Positions 45,420-58,580 of a stretch of 64,000 nucleotides of DNA are shown in pieces. Positions within the stretch are counted from its first letter, which is position 1; every line of letters starts with the position of its first letter. Both the position numbers and the translations under genes were made by a program. Source of the DNA: Sphagnum magellanicum (Eukaryota > Streptophyta > Sphagnopsida > Sphagnales > Sphagnaceae); contig CM038912.1 in NCBI GenBank assembly GCA_021904315.1, positions 12,177,061-12,241,060 on the forward strand, in the 5' to 3' direction. Below the pieces are notes generated by a model, which did no database searches, was not told the origin of the DNA, and was given only the letters and a program-made list of their open reading frames with translations.

Positions 45420-46150
45420 AAAAGGACCTCATTTGGACAAGCATTAAAAAGATCATTTTGTCAATTTGGACAAGTAGAGTTGACGTTGTCCATCATGATT
45501 GGGTGGTCTTTTTGATAGGCAAAATGTTGGACTATTTGATTGGTCATTTTGATTAATGGATAGTTGACCAAACTTGTCAAAATTTTTATTTCACCTATTT
45601 ATTTCACATCACTAGTTATGTAAATAAATAAAAAAGTTAAATAATTAATAAATAGGTTGCACAATGGTTGCTAAATAAAAGGGGTTGGTAAATAGGTAGC
45701 TTGTAGTCCATAATAGGTAAATAGGTAGGTAGGTTGTAAGAAGTAAGAGGTAGCTAGGTGGGAAAATCTAGGTAGGTATGAGGTATGAAGTAGGTAGGTA
45801 GCTAAGTAAGTATGTTGTAAAAAATAAGTAGGTAGGTTTGTAAAATGGTAGGTGGGAAATAGGAGGTAGGTAGGTAGGTAGGTAAGTAAATAAGTTGGTA
45901 TGTAGGTAGGCCTAGGTTATTGCCTAACCTAATTTGTAACTATCTTTGCCTATTAAGTAGCATAGGATGTCCCATTTGACTAAAACACCATTGTCCATCT
46001 TGACTAAAGATGTCATTTTGTTTTGTCCAACTTGATTAAATTTTCCAATTGATTGGAAGCTATTGGCCATTTTGACCAAGGTGATCATTTTTTGTCCAAC
46101 TTGACTAGATGTTCATTTTTAGTCAAGTTCATTATTTAAAAAATGCTCGT
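45420..46150. repeat. Degenerate short-repeat region (GTAGG and TTGTCCAACTTGACTA words)
   Basis: 45420-45560 and 45960-46135 repeat variants of GTCATTTTGTCCAACTTGACTA. Between them, 45640-45920 is built from GTAGGTAG/GTAAATAGG words. The two halves look like one degenerate repeat with a GTAGG core. Confidence 0.55.
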
Positions 46151-47753
46151 CATTCAAGCCCCATGCCTTTAATCAAATGTACATGTCCATTAATCAAAAA
46201 TGACTTGTTAGTCAATTTAAACCTTTTGAAAAACCATGAATTATAGTAATGAATTGTGGCATTAATGTTATTTGTTAATGAATAGCACAAGGTTGACACA
46301 TTATATGTTGCCCATGAGAGTTGGTGTGGGAGTGTGATGAAATGCCAATGGAAGTTATTCATTGATGAACAATTTGTTAAATTTAGAGTTGTTTCTTTAT
46401 AAATAAATAATTAATAATCAATAACAATTTTTCCAAAATGGACATTTGGCAAGTTTGGATTGGTGTTGAATATGTCATTTTCTAATTTGTAAATTCAAAA
46501 ATATTAAAAAAATGTTTTAAAATAATAAATAAAAAAGATGTGATCACTAATAGTAAATTTGAATTGGTTCCAAACCTCCTAACTTTTAAGTTTGGCAAAA
46601 TACAATAGAATGAATAAAAAGAGAGGTTAAAATTGGACCCCCTTGTATACTTTAATCCCAAACCTACATTGAACTTTTCAAACTTGCCAAATGTGTCACA
46701 CCTTTCCAAACTTGGGAGGTCCAAAAAGATTTAACAACAAACAACAATGGCACCTCACCATCCCACCCCTTTCACCCCCCTTTCCCCTCCCCTTTGTGTA
46801 GTTGTTGATGTTGCAATTGTAGTGGCAACACTCATGTTATTGCAACTCTTGTTTTTATTGTGTAAGACCATGATGTTGATGATGTTCACAACATGCAATG
46901 ACAACGTTTCCCCCTACCTTTGTAGCTCTTATTGTTGAAGTTTTTCTACCTTTGATGACAAAATCACAAAGAAAAAAAGGAGAAAAAGAGAAAGGGAAAG
47001 GGAGAGATAAAAAAAAGACAAAGAAAGCAAAACAAAAAAAAAAAAAAGGAAATGGGGTTGTTGTTGGTGGAAGGGCTTATCCATTGCTTGCCTACTTCAA
47101 ACTTTTCTTCTTTTTCTTTTACAAACTCATTTCCCTCCACACTTTGGGAACATAGGTCTCACTAGGGTTCAAATCCAGAAGGAATGTTATGAACAAAAAT
47201 TGAAACAAAAAAAATACCTTACCATTTCGTGTTTGAGCAAAAATTCTAGTGCAAAACACAAATTACAATATTGAATGCTTACACAAAAAAATCTAACTAC
47301 AACACAACACAAAATTGATACCACTTTTGGTGATTTAAAAAGATATGCTCACTTATAATGCACAAGAATGCAACCTCAAACATAATGATCATAAAAATTA
47401 CAAGATGCATAAACACATAACAACCATAGAAAAAATAAGAATAATGTATTAGAATTTCAAGTGATTTATGATTCACATCAAAATGGTTATGATCCCTATC
47501 GACAAAATAATTGAAACTTGTTCATATCAAAATTAGTTCCCCATTAAGCAACATTAAATTAAATTAATTGGGCTAACCCAATTTAATGTTATATTAACCA
47601 TGATTTAATTGAATAACTAACATAACATGCCTAGCATAATCTTCTTTTTCTTGGAATAAAAGTTCAAATTTTTATTTATTTATTTGGATTTTTCGTATTT
47701 TGGATGTTGAAATTGGAGCTTACTTTTTTTAAAAGTCAAAACCAGAATTATTC
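46151..47753. other. A/T-rich noncoding DNA
   Basis: 46165-46260 is a loose inverted match to 45360-45400 around AATTCATGGTTTTT. An A/G-rich tract lies at 46960-47050. Nothing else was recognised. Confidence 0.4.
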
Positions 47754-47962
47754 CTCTAATTAAAAAATCAAAATTGAAACTAGGTCCCATATTTGAAATT
47801 TAAAAAACCCAAATTAAACTAGAACTGTTTTTCTTAATTAAAAAACCAAAACAAAACTATTTGAAATTAGGAAACCCCAAATTAAATTAAAAACTACTCC
47901 CCTAATTAAAAACCAAAATTGAAACTAAGTCCCATATTTGAAATTTAAAAAACCCAATTTAA
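47754..47962. repeat. Tandem duplication, period about 140 bp
   Basis: AACTAGGTCCCATATTTGAA (about 47779) and AACTAAGTCCCATATTTGAA (about 47922) are each preceded by CCTAATTAAAAA-CAAAATTG and followed by ATTTAAAAAACCCAA. Confidence 0.75.
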
Positions 47963-50900
47963 TTTTTTTTTAATATTTAAAATTCGAAGCAAGGAATCCC
48001 TAAAAGTGGGGAACTAACCAACACAACTTAAAACCCCTAACTATTCTTTACATCCTAAGGAGGTTGTAATTATAATCATCATCCAAATAAAAAGCAAGTG
48101 ACCTTTTGCTACATTTCACTCATTTCTTCTTTACTCATTTTAAAACTTGGAAACATCACAAATGTATTATGCAAGTATCAAAGGTACATTCACATCTATT
48201 TCCTCCCTTGTTTTTCATTTCAAAATATTTGCGCATTAGGACTATTTATAACAAAAAAAAAACAAGAGATAATTGTCAAGTTATTTAGTTATCAGGGTGT
48301 TCATTTATGTCATGACCCTAGTTTTGGGCTCGTGACCAAGGCAAAGGCACGGACAGTTGTGAGCCGAGAATACAACCCGGGAGTCACATTTGCACTCCTG
48401 CAAATGTGAGGGAATGAACTCACACACTCCCAAGTGGGTAGTTGGAATCCCTATGGAATCCCAAATTTTCAAAAAGGTATTTCAGAGGTCAAAACTCATT
48501 AGATTAACAAATTCCTTATACCATTGGAAAGTTCTTGAAACATAAATGTCTCAAATGGGCTTGCATGACCCATTTAAGTACTTAAAACACAAGTTATAAC
48601 CAAAAGAAAGGCTGGGAGTCAAAGTGTCAATTTGATTCATGCCCACTAAAAGTTGGGAATCACCCTAAAATACATGTTTGTAGGTGGTATGTCACATATC
48701 ATTGGAAAGCTTTCAAGAAGGGTTATAACTTTGTTTTAGACTTCATTTCAATCAAAGTTCTACACAAGAATGTATGACTTTCCAAAGTATCAGAAATCCC
48801 AATTTCAAAAAATTTGGGACTCCTAACTTGGGAATCTAAAAAAAAATGACATTTGGATATAGCCTTATGGATAATCACAAAGAATAATATAAGGGGGAAG
48901 GTGGTGGGTTCTTTCAAGTCTAGGTCGTGGTGAGTCTTATGAATCTGTGTATTGCCCATGACTTGTATGTGCAACAAAAGTGCTCCAACCACGCATTAAG
49001 CAACTTGTTTAGTTTGTGCAAGTTCTTGTGGATAATTGACTCACTTGTCATTTGTCCTAGACCCCATTTTGAAGCTCCAGCATGCCCATGTACCCCCAAA
49101 TTATTACAAACTAAGGAACATACCCAACTCCTTCTTCCATTGTTTTCATTTTCAAATTTGCATTTGAGTATTTCAAGGAATGTGGGGGTGTGTCAATTTA
49201 CAACAACCTTTGTCATAATCTCAGATCTAGTGAACTACTTCAAACAACAAATAAATTTAATTCAATATTACCAATTAAATTTAATACTACTGGGTGTTCA
49301 AAGATCAGAGCACTCTGATCCTTCATTCAAAAACACCATTGTCCCTTAGTAAATAATCTTATTATGGATTGAATAATGCTGCATCCTTGATGACCTTAAC
49401 TTTCAACAATGACTAATTAGACAATCATAATGTGCCCAAATGAAACCATATAAAACATAACACACTAGATGGATACTAAACAATAAACACAATTGCCTCC
49501 TTCATTTAGCTATAGTTGTTACCCACAAATTCCAATAAGATACATTATCTATAGATATGATTAAGATAGAAGACAAAAACATGACAAAGATTCCCACATT
49601 TAAAAATTCCCTAGAAATAAATTCTTTCAAACAAGATTTAGTTTTGGAGCTCCCATATGAATGGGTACCCTTTCTTCCCATCAACCACATACACATCACA
49701 TTGGACCCTAAACTTTCAAACACAAGAACCTAACTTGCTTCAACAATTGCTTGTGAAACCCCTAGAGCTTGTCATCATTTCTTTGAATCCACCCCTATTT
49801 TCCACTACTAGACATGCATTCCTACAATCGAAACATGTGCAAAAAAAGGTTGCATGCTTCAAAAATAAAAAACAAGTCTATACTCAATTCTTCTTGCATT
49901 CCAACCTTATAGTAAATTCTTGTACCAATAGAAGGTTTCTACTTTTGAAAATTCACTACAACCAATTGAAATAAAAAACTTATCTAGTCAATAGAAATTG
50001 TTAGCATCTTCTTCATGATGATAATAGCTCCATCATTCCATCACTTGCTTCTTCCAAAATCTAGCTAACAACAATTCAAATGACCTCACAATGAAGAGCA
50101 ACCAACCAACGCCGAGCACTTTCAAGTTGTCGCTTCATAACCTACATAAAACAAAGACATAAAAACAAAACAAGAACTAACATAACTCCCTCACCCATCA
50201 TTATCAATTGTCAACAATTTGTCATGTATTAGGTTTGACAATTGATGGTATTGTGTCATTGCATTAGGGTTCATCCTTACCCATTTTTCATCACATGTCG
50301 TCCTCCAACAATCTTCAAATTGTTATCATGGTTTTGCAATGAGGCCTTCCTGTCTTTTCATGATGGAACTGAAATGAATATATATTTGTTCATGATTTAT
50401 AATTTCATTCACCACTTGCCACTAGGTCACATAAAGTAAATACTAAAGCTAGCATATTTGATTAAAAATTCCTCTTCATATATACTTTATGAAAAAATAA
50501 AATAAATTTTTTTTTTGATATTTTTTTTGATATAATCCAATTTTAAGCACCACATTAACATTTAAATAAAATTTAAATGATAATATTTTTCAATCATTTG
50601 TACACTATAATTTTTTGCATGTCATTTGAAATAAAATGGAAATAACTCCCCTTAGAAACATTCCCATCACCTAACCTTGCCATTTCCTAATTGGGGTTTC
50701 CTCCTATTCCTAATTTGTCCTTATTGAGATTGCTTCCTCTTTTTAATTTGAAACTACTTGGGCTATTTCTTGTTTTTATCTTAGTTTTTTCTTATGTTTA
50801 GTGGGCGTGTCTTCCCCTCTTAATGATTACTTTCAACCCCTTTTGGGGCTACCTCCAACCCTTAAACTCAACAATGACAAGCCAACCCTACCCCCAAATG

Positions 50901-53778
50901 AAACGTCCTTATGTTCTTTGTCCAAAACACAATTTACTAATTGCCTTCTTAAGGACAAGGTTTTGTTTATTATTGCTACCCATTAGGTCCACCACAAAAT
51001 GCCTCCAAAGTTACTATTATGCCAAATATCATGTGCTGCCTTAATGTGTGCTTTGAGTGTAATTAAAGACTTTTGGTGCATGAACATTAATCATGAAAAT
51101 TCAAAATAATCCTAAGATTCATTAGGTTAATATAGTCCTTTCAACCCTTTTTTTAAATATAAGAATTCAAGCTTTGAAAACATGGACTTTTAAAACTTGT
51201 AAAGCTACAAGTTATATCAACTTAATTTTAACATATACAACTTATGGGCATTATTGGACGTTATAATTTGTTTTTAATTTCCTCTTAATGCAATACATAC
51301 ATGGATGAATGTTTCAATGTTTTCATAATCACATGTACGAAACACTTCTATTTTGATGAATATAGGTGAAAATCTAAATGCTTGTGAAAGGTTATAGTTA
51401 AATTGCATGCCTTATTTTTAAAAATAATTTTCCATGTAACCTTTGCACCCAGTGAATAGCTTTCAAAAGTTCAAAAGGTACTCGAAACCAAATTGTAGAT
51501 ATGGAAAGAACAAATAGTATAGCCATTATAATAGAAAATTTCATCTAATTTGAACATATACCTATTACCTCATAATCACAAAATATTATGCTTTTACTGA
51601 ATAGTTTCCTACAAATTTGAAACATTTTTCAATTTTACTCTCCTCACTAAATGGAACTAAGAAGTTGGTTTGAACCCAATGTTACGCAATCTAAACCCAA
51701 ATTTATATGTGCATACAAATTATGATAATAATCTTACACAACTAAAAGACATATCCTCCACCACTTGGGGGAAGGGGTTTTACATGCAACTATTATCATT
51801 GTCAATTAAAGAAAAAGATGCCCATAATGGCCCAAAGATTAATTTTTGTGCAACATAAGTAGGTCCAACAAGTTTGATGTGACATAAGGCTACATGTTGA
51901 AACTAGAAAACAAGGTGCCCAACACATGAAAATGTTCATTTTTCAAAATGAAGCTTTAAGATTGATACATTTTGACAATGCATGAAACTAGGGAAGTTGG
52001 AAAAGATGGAACCTAGGAAAATTGGGAAGTTGGACAAGGGTTGAAAATGAAACTAGTTGAGATAGAGGGATGTGTTAAAAGTTCTATCATTGCCCAAAAA
52101 AATGGAAGGTAGAGTGACACGAACAATATTCCAAAGGATTTATTTTTCCTTGCTTATACCTTCCATCTTTAGGCATTGATAGGTACATTGGATATAAAAT
52201 GGCAAAAGCAAGGTGCTGTGTACCAAAGTCAGTAGTTGGAAAATATCACACATGGATGGAGTCTAAATTACATCCAAAATACAAGTGACTTCATTTATTT
52301 ATGTGAATGAAAATAAGGAGAGCAAAATGGGGAAGTTAGAATGAGTCTAATACACATGGCACACATTTGTCACACCCGAATGTCATTTCTTAACAATTTG
52401 GTGCAAATAATAAATAAGAATCTATGTTTGAGGGTTCATAATTGTATTAAAAACGATTCAATGACCTTTATTTGAAGTTGATTTTGCTTCTCTACAAGTG
52501 CACTAGAAAGGCTTACATCAAAATGGACCCCAAAATAAAATTATATATTTTTAATCAACTTAATTATTGTAGATGAATGTGAGTATTTTAGGTGTTCCTA
52601 AATTTTCAAATCTTGTTATACATAATCTTTATCTTCAAGTCAATTTGGATAATTATATTACAAACATTTTGTTCCTAAAATATCTTTTGTATTTGTATTT
52701 GTTTCAGAAATATTGAGCATTTAAATTCTCTTATATATATATGAAGAAACAAATTTTTTCATTGTTTTTCCAAATATTTTTAACATAGATTTCCCTACAA
52801 CATTTGTTCCAAATTTGTTTCAAAATTACAAAACTTGAAACAAAAGCCCACAATCTTATTGAGAATCTGCCAGACACTGAAGGTTTCCGACTATGGCCAA
52901 GTCCCCTTATGATGGACTGGTCCCTTGTCATGATTGAAATTCAATCTCAAGGGATTTTCAAATTCATTTTATGTTTTTCATTTCATTTTCTTTCAGGTTG
53001 GGTGGACCTAAGTCTCCATTATGTATGGTGACTAAAATTTAATACCCCCAAAAAAATAGTCAAATAGGGTGGGCTTGGTGTGTGTGTGTGTGTGTCCAAA
53101 TCCTCCATGGAAACCAAACTTCAATTCCAACAAAAGACTCATTTTTCATATGTGGGAACTGGATTCCCTATAGAGTGTGTGTTAATGTTAGTGTCATTTT
53201 AGTTCTCTGATTACATTTTGGTCATTTGAATACTTGACAAGTTTGCTATGCATTTGATTTCTATGAGTGGGGTTTGCAGCATAAAAGTCTATAAAATCTA
53301 GTACACAACTACAATAGGATTTTGTTCAATATGGGTGCAACCATGTAACTCACACCTCATAATTATGAAGATAAGAACCCAATATCGTAGTACCTTTACC
53401 ATTTTGGCATAAATTAAAATTATATATTTTTGGCAAACTGTTGAAAAAATATTCATTATTTGTGCCAAAATTTTAATAAATTAAAAAACTCAACTGTCAG
53501 GTTTAGAATCATAGACTTTTCATGAGAACGACTTAAAATTGAGTTAGTCTAGACACATTAAACTGTTTCATAACATGGACAAGAGCCTGTTTATTATTTT
53601 TTATAATCATTATTTGTTGAAAATTTCAAAATTAAAAAAATCAGATTTCAAAATTAAGTTCTCAAATTTAATTAATTATTCGGGCAGTTTGTTGCCGAAA
53701 TGATAAAGGTATTACAGTAGTACCCCAATAGAAAAATTTCACCATTGCTTTTAGGTCAATTAAGAAGTTTATGGTGAA
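47963..53778. other. Long A/T-rich noncoding stretch
   Basis: CATTGGAAAG(C/T)T phrases near 48,520 and 48,700 suggest an old duplication. A (GT)n run lies at about 53078-53094. Open frames up to 140 codons (48927-49349) carry no known motif and no exon partners. Confidence 0.45.
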
Positions 53779-53816
53779 TTTTCACAGCTCTTAGTGTCAA
53801 CTAAGAGCTGCGAAAA
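53779..53816. repeat. 16-bp hairpin with 6-base loop
   Basis: TTTTCACAGCTCTTAG and CTAAGAGCTGCGAAAA are complementary at 15 of 16 positions around TGTCAA. It sits in plain A/T-rich DNA. Confidence 0.8.
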
Positions 53817-54564
53817 TGGATTTCCTCATATTGTATCCTCAGCAAGGTCACATTTGGTAATTATTAACTATGTTGTGTGTGGAATCAATCACTTATAACA
53901 AATACCCTATTACCTTGACAACTTTGATACTAATTACATTATTTTCAAAAAACTTGTAATAAAAAATTAAATAATATAATTCTGTGAAGGAAAATATTGA
54001 ATCTTCAAAAAAAATTATTTTTCAAAATGAAAGTTTCAAATTTAATTAATTAATTATTCGACAAATACATGTCAAAGTTGCCAGGTACTACAATAACAAA
54101 AATGATGTAATTAAACTTATTGTAAGAACAATAAGGAAAAATATTTGAGCATGAGATGGTAGAGCATCCCTGCAGTGTTGAGTGTGTGACGTTGCAAAAA
54201 TATTTGTCACATCCAGGTTTAGTTATTTACTTTTTTTCAACTCCACCAATAAAACTGAAAGTGCAAGTACGTGGGAGACTACTAATAGCAAACCACCTGG
54301 ACCAATCGTTATGATTGGCCAATCAGAAACAGGGAGCAGCAATCAGATCATATTTATTACACTCTTCTCCTGCAGGTGCACAGCTTTGCTGCGCCTTTTC
54401 CCAACCTTAGCAAGTGTGCAAACATGCAGGGGCAAACCCATTTTGCTGAGCCAAACCGGAATGTGTTGACTTTTCTCCATTGAATTTTATTGTGCAGGGT
54501 CACATATGGAGCACTGCTGGGGAATACTCTAAAATTCTGAAATAAAGTGTTTTTTGCACTATGT
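53817..54564. other. Noncoding, nothing firm
   Basis: A 95-codon frame at 54182-54469 has no known motif. Confidence 0.4.
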
Positions 54565-54923
54565 GTAAGGTAAGGCCTGAGGGTGGGGGCATTCCCCAAA
54601 TAAGGGGCTAGATAAGGCACCAGTCATTTTAGCCCCACGTTTTCGGAATGGCAACCACCCACCCATGGTTTTAACCCTCGATCCTAAAGCATAAGGTGGA
54701 TGTTATCATGAGCTTAAACATGCATAAATCATGATGTGTAAGAGGGGGATGATTGTTCTGCCTACAATGAAGAGTGGTAAGGATCTTACACTTATGAATA
54801 GGCACTTCCTAAGTATAAGATCCCTCTTTTTTCTATAGGGATTTTCATTGGATGTAAGGTGTCCTCCAAACACAACACGAAAGATTTTAGATTGTTTTCC
54901 CTGTAATGTAAAACCCCATGGGA

Positions 54924-54961
<38 letters not shown>

Positions 54962-55425
54962 GGCGGGTCTCAAAATAAGGGGCCTAGGACAAGACACTAG
55001 CTGAGCTTGATCCTACGTTTTGGGAACCTCCTTCAACCATAAGACTAAAGTTATCCCATATGAGGATAACAAGGTGTAAGAGGTGGAGGGGTGTGGAGAC
55101 AAATGCTAAAAAAGTCTCATGCTTGGTTTTCCAGAAGCGAAGAGAAGACACTCAAATCGGACAAAATCACAAGCTTGTAAGAGGTGGAGGTGTGTGTAGA
55201 GGCTTAGGGTTCTTACATTTACTGATTAACAATGGCAAGGGATCTTAGACCTATAAGAAGTAAGCATATAATATTCCTATTCTTTTCTCAGAGGGATGGA
55301 TATTCATGAATATAAAAGGCACCCTCCAAATACACTTAGGAATTCTCTCCAAATGATAAGAAAGTCTCATGCCCGGATTTCCAGAAGGGAAGAGAAGACA
55401 CTCAAATCGGACAAAATCTCCCCAA
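54565..55425. repeat. Duplicated repeat block upstream of the CRBN gene
   Basis: Two diverged successive copies. AAATAAGGGGC(C)TAG... and ACGTTTT(C/G)GGAA occur near 54597 and again near 54971. AAGTCTCATGC..GG.TTTCCAGAAG ... GAAGAGAAGACACTCAAATC occurs at 55110-55174 and 55360-55422. GGATCTTA...CTCCAAA.ACA occurs near 54780-54870 and 55240-55335. It has no coding content. Confidence 0.65.
54926..54960. repeat. 35-base G run
   Basis: An uninterrupted run of G on the + strand, able in principle to form G-quadruplexes. It is also prone to assembly error in length. Confidence 0.9.
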
Positions 55426-55439
55426 GTGAGAATAATTAT

Positions 55440-56347
55440 TATGTGGGGAGGCAAGGGGGTTTAGTAAGGTATTTGATTCGCCGATATCATGTTGTTAATA
55501 ATAATTATTCTCACTCTCTTTTTCCATATTCCCACTCTTTTTTTTTGGGGCCTTTTTTTGGATGCGAGTGATGGCTTCAAAGGCGGTGCGAATGGCGTCA
55601 TTTCACGGCTCAGACCGTACTAAAACTGGGCGACCCCCGCTGGCGATTCTTTTCCTCTTTTCCACCCCCCCCCCCTCCCCTCCCCTCCCCTCCCCTCCTC
55701 CGCCCCCCGCCCTCTGCCTCTTTTTTTTCCCTTCGCTTTCAGTGTGATCCTCGGGTGCCCACGGTTCCCCGCGAATGAAGCGCTTCTGCTGGCTGCTGCT
55801 GTTTTTATTGCGTCTATTTGCGGGGGAATTATTAGCAACCTCGCAAATTTTATTATTTGTTCTCGGTCCGCGATTTTTTAAAACAATTTTTGCTTCCTTC
55901 CCGCAAGAAGAAATCCCAATAGGTATGGGCGAGAGTAGCAGTTTTCTTTCTTTTTTCCTGGCGGAATTTCGCCATTTTTCTTCAAAGAAAATGGGTACTT
56001 TTTGGTTTCTCCAGTGTAAATTCGACTATTTTTTCTTTTTTTGGGGTTAAATTTCGCCAAAATGTAGACACCGGAAATGAAAAAATGACCCAAAAATAAA
56101 AACTGGGCGAGAGAGAGAGAGAGAGAGAAGGGGGGGAGGGGGGAGCAAAAAACGCAAAGGAGACGACGAAAATTATGAGCACTTTTTTAAATCGCAAAAC
56201 ACTGCATGACTTTAGAGCTGATTTTTGGCGTCGAAATGGGGTTTCCTTTCTACGCTAAAGTTGAATGTTTTTGTCTGTTGGCGGCGATGATGATGATGAT
56301 GATGATGATGATGCGGAGTGTGTGTGTGTCTTTAGATCCGGCTTGAA

Positions 56348-56395
<48 letters not shown>

Positions 56396-58177
56396 TTGAA
56401 GCTCTCGTGAAGAATCTGAAGAGGAAAAAAAAAAAAAAAAAACTGAGGAAAATCCAAATTTCGCTTGTTTGTTTGCTTGTTTTTAGTGTTGCAAATATAT
56501 AGTTCACGGGAGAGAGAGAGGCTGCTACAAACGTAAACGAGAGAGAGTGAGTAGAAAAGAAAATAGAAAAAGTTGCTAATTTTGTAGCTAAAGATGGAGC
56601 GCCGGGGGAAGAAGAAGGCTTTTTTTTAGTTTCAGAAACAATTGTTGTTGTTGTTGTTTTGTATTTACAGAAATTCATTCTGTAGAAGTTTCCTGGTTTT
56701 TTTGTTGCGTCTGGTTTTTGAGGCTGTTGGATGACTGCTGCAGTAGAAGAAGTAGACATATTTCTGCCTTGCGTCAATCACATTGCGCGTTGGCTGCTGT
56801 GGAGAGCGCGGGCTTCTTCGAAATCCTCATCTTCTCGACTTGGTGGAGCCGGTGAAGAGCTTCGACACTGCCCGACGAGAGAGAGAGAGAGAGAATCAGA
56901 CGATGATGATGCGCTGAAGAGTACTGTAGACGTCGAATCGAATCGATTCCCCCCGGTTGTCAAGGAGTTCGAATATTTCCCGTGTCACTCGTTGGCTGAC
57001 GACGCAGATCTCTCTCTCTCTCTCTCTCTGTCTCCCGGCGGCCCGCCCCACTCTAGGAAGGTAGCCTAGCGGACGTTTGTGCTTGTCCAGTAGCGATGGT
57101 CTACTGTTGAGCTTGGCGTCCGATTGATTCCTGGACTAATAATTGTGAGATAAGAATGCAACACCACCGGCTTCTTCTTCCTCCTTTCTTCTTGAAAGCA
57201 CGATCATGTCGTGTTCAGCTACTGGAACTACCCGCCGTTGTTTAGGCTTGCACGTGTTTGCAAACTGTAGAGAGAGAGAGGGAGAGTCGTGCGGATGGGC
57301 ATTTCAGGGATATCAGCGGCAGCGCCATGATCGTTTTTAGTTGCAGTTTTGATGTCAAATGAGATCCGTCTTTTGTTAGTGAGGGAGGAAAGCGGAAACG
57401 GTGTGTCTTGTGTTGTCGTTGCAAGAAAGTAAGCGCCTAACTGTTTGTTTGTCTATGAGCCGTGGACGTTGGAAGTACTGCTGTCTGTGTACTATGATGA
57501 TGGACGAGTATCCAGTTGAGGAGCAGGACGAGAGCTTGTAGACGGAGAGGAGAGGAGGAAGAAGACCATTCTGTTGTGCTACTCCTCTTTCGATCGAATT
57601 GATGCAGCGGTTGGCTATTGGGGTATGGCTTGGGCGGACAAGGTTGGAGAAGGGAATACAACCTGAAAGGAAGAAGTGTCTAGTTAGTAGTAGTCGTATG
57701 TAGATGGAAAAAAGAAGAGCGACGTGAGGAGGAGGGAGAGGAAAAAATACCGCACGCTGCTGACTGAGCGCAAGCAAGGTGTGAGATGACTCTTCGACTG
57801 TTGCACAGCTGCTGCTGCTGCTGCTGATATGTCTCCTGTTTTGCAACTTGTGAGAAGCAACAGTTCGCACGATGCGCATCCTATCAGCTTTTTTTTCGCT
57901 GCGGACAATATTATTCTTGGCGTTCCGTTTCGCGGAGGATTGCAATTCTTCTACTACAACAATCGGAAGAGGAGCATGAAAGGGAGACAAAGTGTTGTCG
58001 TGCGGGGGTTGAGAATCGGGGTCGGTCCGGAGCGAAGGTGATTGATCTGCGTTGGTTAAGCGGTGGTGCAAGAAGCATTGGAAGAGAAAAGCTTAGTGTT
58101 CTGAAGGTTTTCTGGAAGCGATGTAAATTATCAACCAAAGCAACGACGGTGGTGAAGAAGTTCAAATTCAGAAAGCC
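55440..58177 (+). promoter_or_regulatory. CpG-rich promoter and 5' leader region of the CRBN gene
   Basis: Compared with the A/T-rich DNA to the left, this region is rich in CpG (for example 55565-55640, 56815-57060, 57880-58060) and in CT/GA tracts (56350-56389, 56878-56893, 57009-57029), as is common around plant transcription starts. TATATA at about 56498 followed by purine tracts is one candidate core promoter. The leader would then be about 1.6 kb and may contain an intron. Also present are a C-run/CCCCT tract (55668-55700) and a (GAT)n run (about 56285-56313). Open frames here are not supported as genes. Confidence 0.45.
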
Positions 58178-58545
58178 ATGGAAGGATCATCGCCAGTGTT
58201 CGGATCTGGTGTTGGTGAGGAGGAGGAGGAATACGCTGCTGCCGTGCAAGGACGTTCTTCGTCAGGTGGATCCACGCATGAAGGTAGTGTTTCTCAGCTG
58301 CTCTCCCAAGTGCAGCAGCAATCGCCGGAGCGTGACAATACGTTGGAAGAAGAAGAAGAGGAAGAAGGGAACTCGTACCAAGAAGCCGCCAAGACTGACG
58401 ATTCCAGGTATGTTTCAGTAGTCTTCCCTTACCAAAACAAAGCCAGCTTCTGCAAGATTCTGAGAAGTGCCCGATACAAATTGTTTCCCGCTATTGTAGT
58501 GGGACGCAGCAGCAGCACGTCCACTGGAGTGCCTGAAACTGGAAT

Positions 58546-58580
<35 letters not shown>

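Noticed and set aside
55775-56050. 91-codon frame with a signal-peptide-like start
   Set aside because: Phe-rich translation of T-rich leader DNA, with no cysteine pattern, domain or exon support.
56250-56777. 175-codon frame on the - strand
   Set aside because: Contains translations of (CT)n and (GAT)n microsatellites (Arg-Glu and poly-Ile runs); not a gene.
57376-58071. 231-codon frame on the - strand opposite the CRBN leader
   Set aside because: Low-complexity Ser/Leu/Pro translation of GA-rich leader DNA, no motif, and it overlaps the first exon region of a well-supported gene on the other strand.
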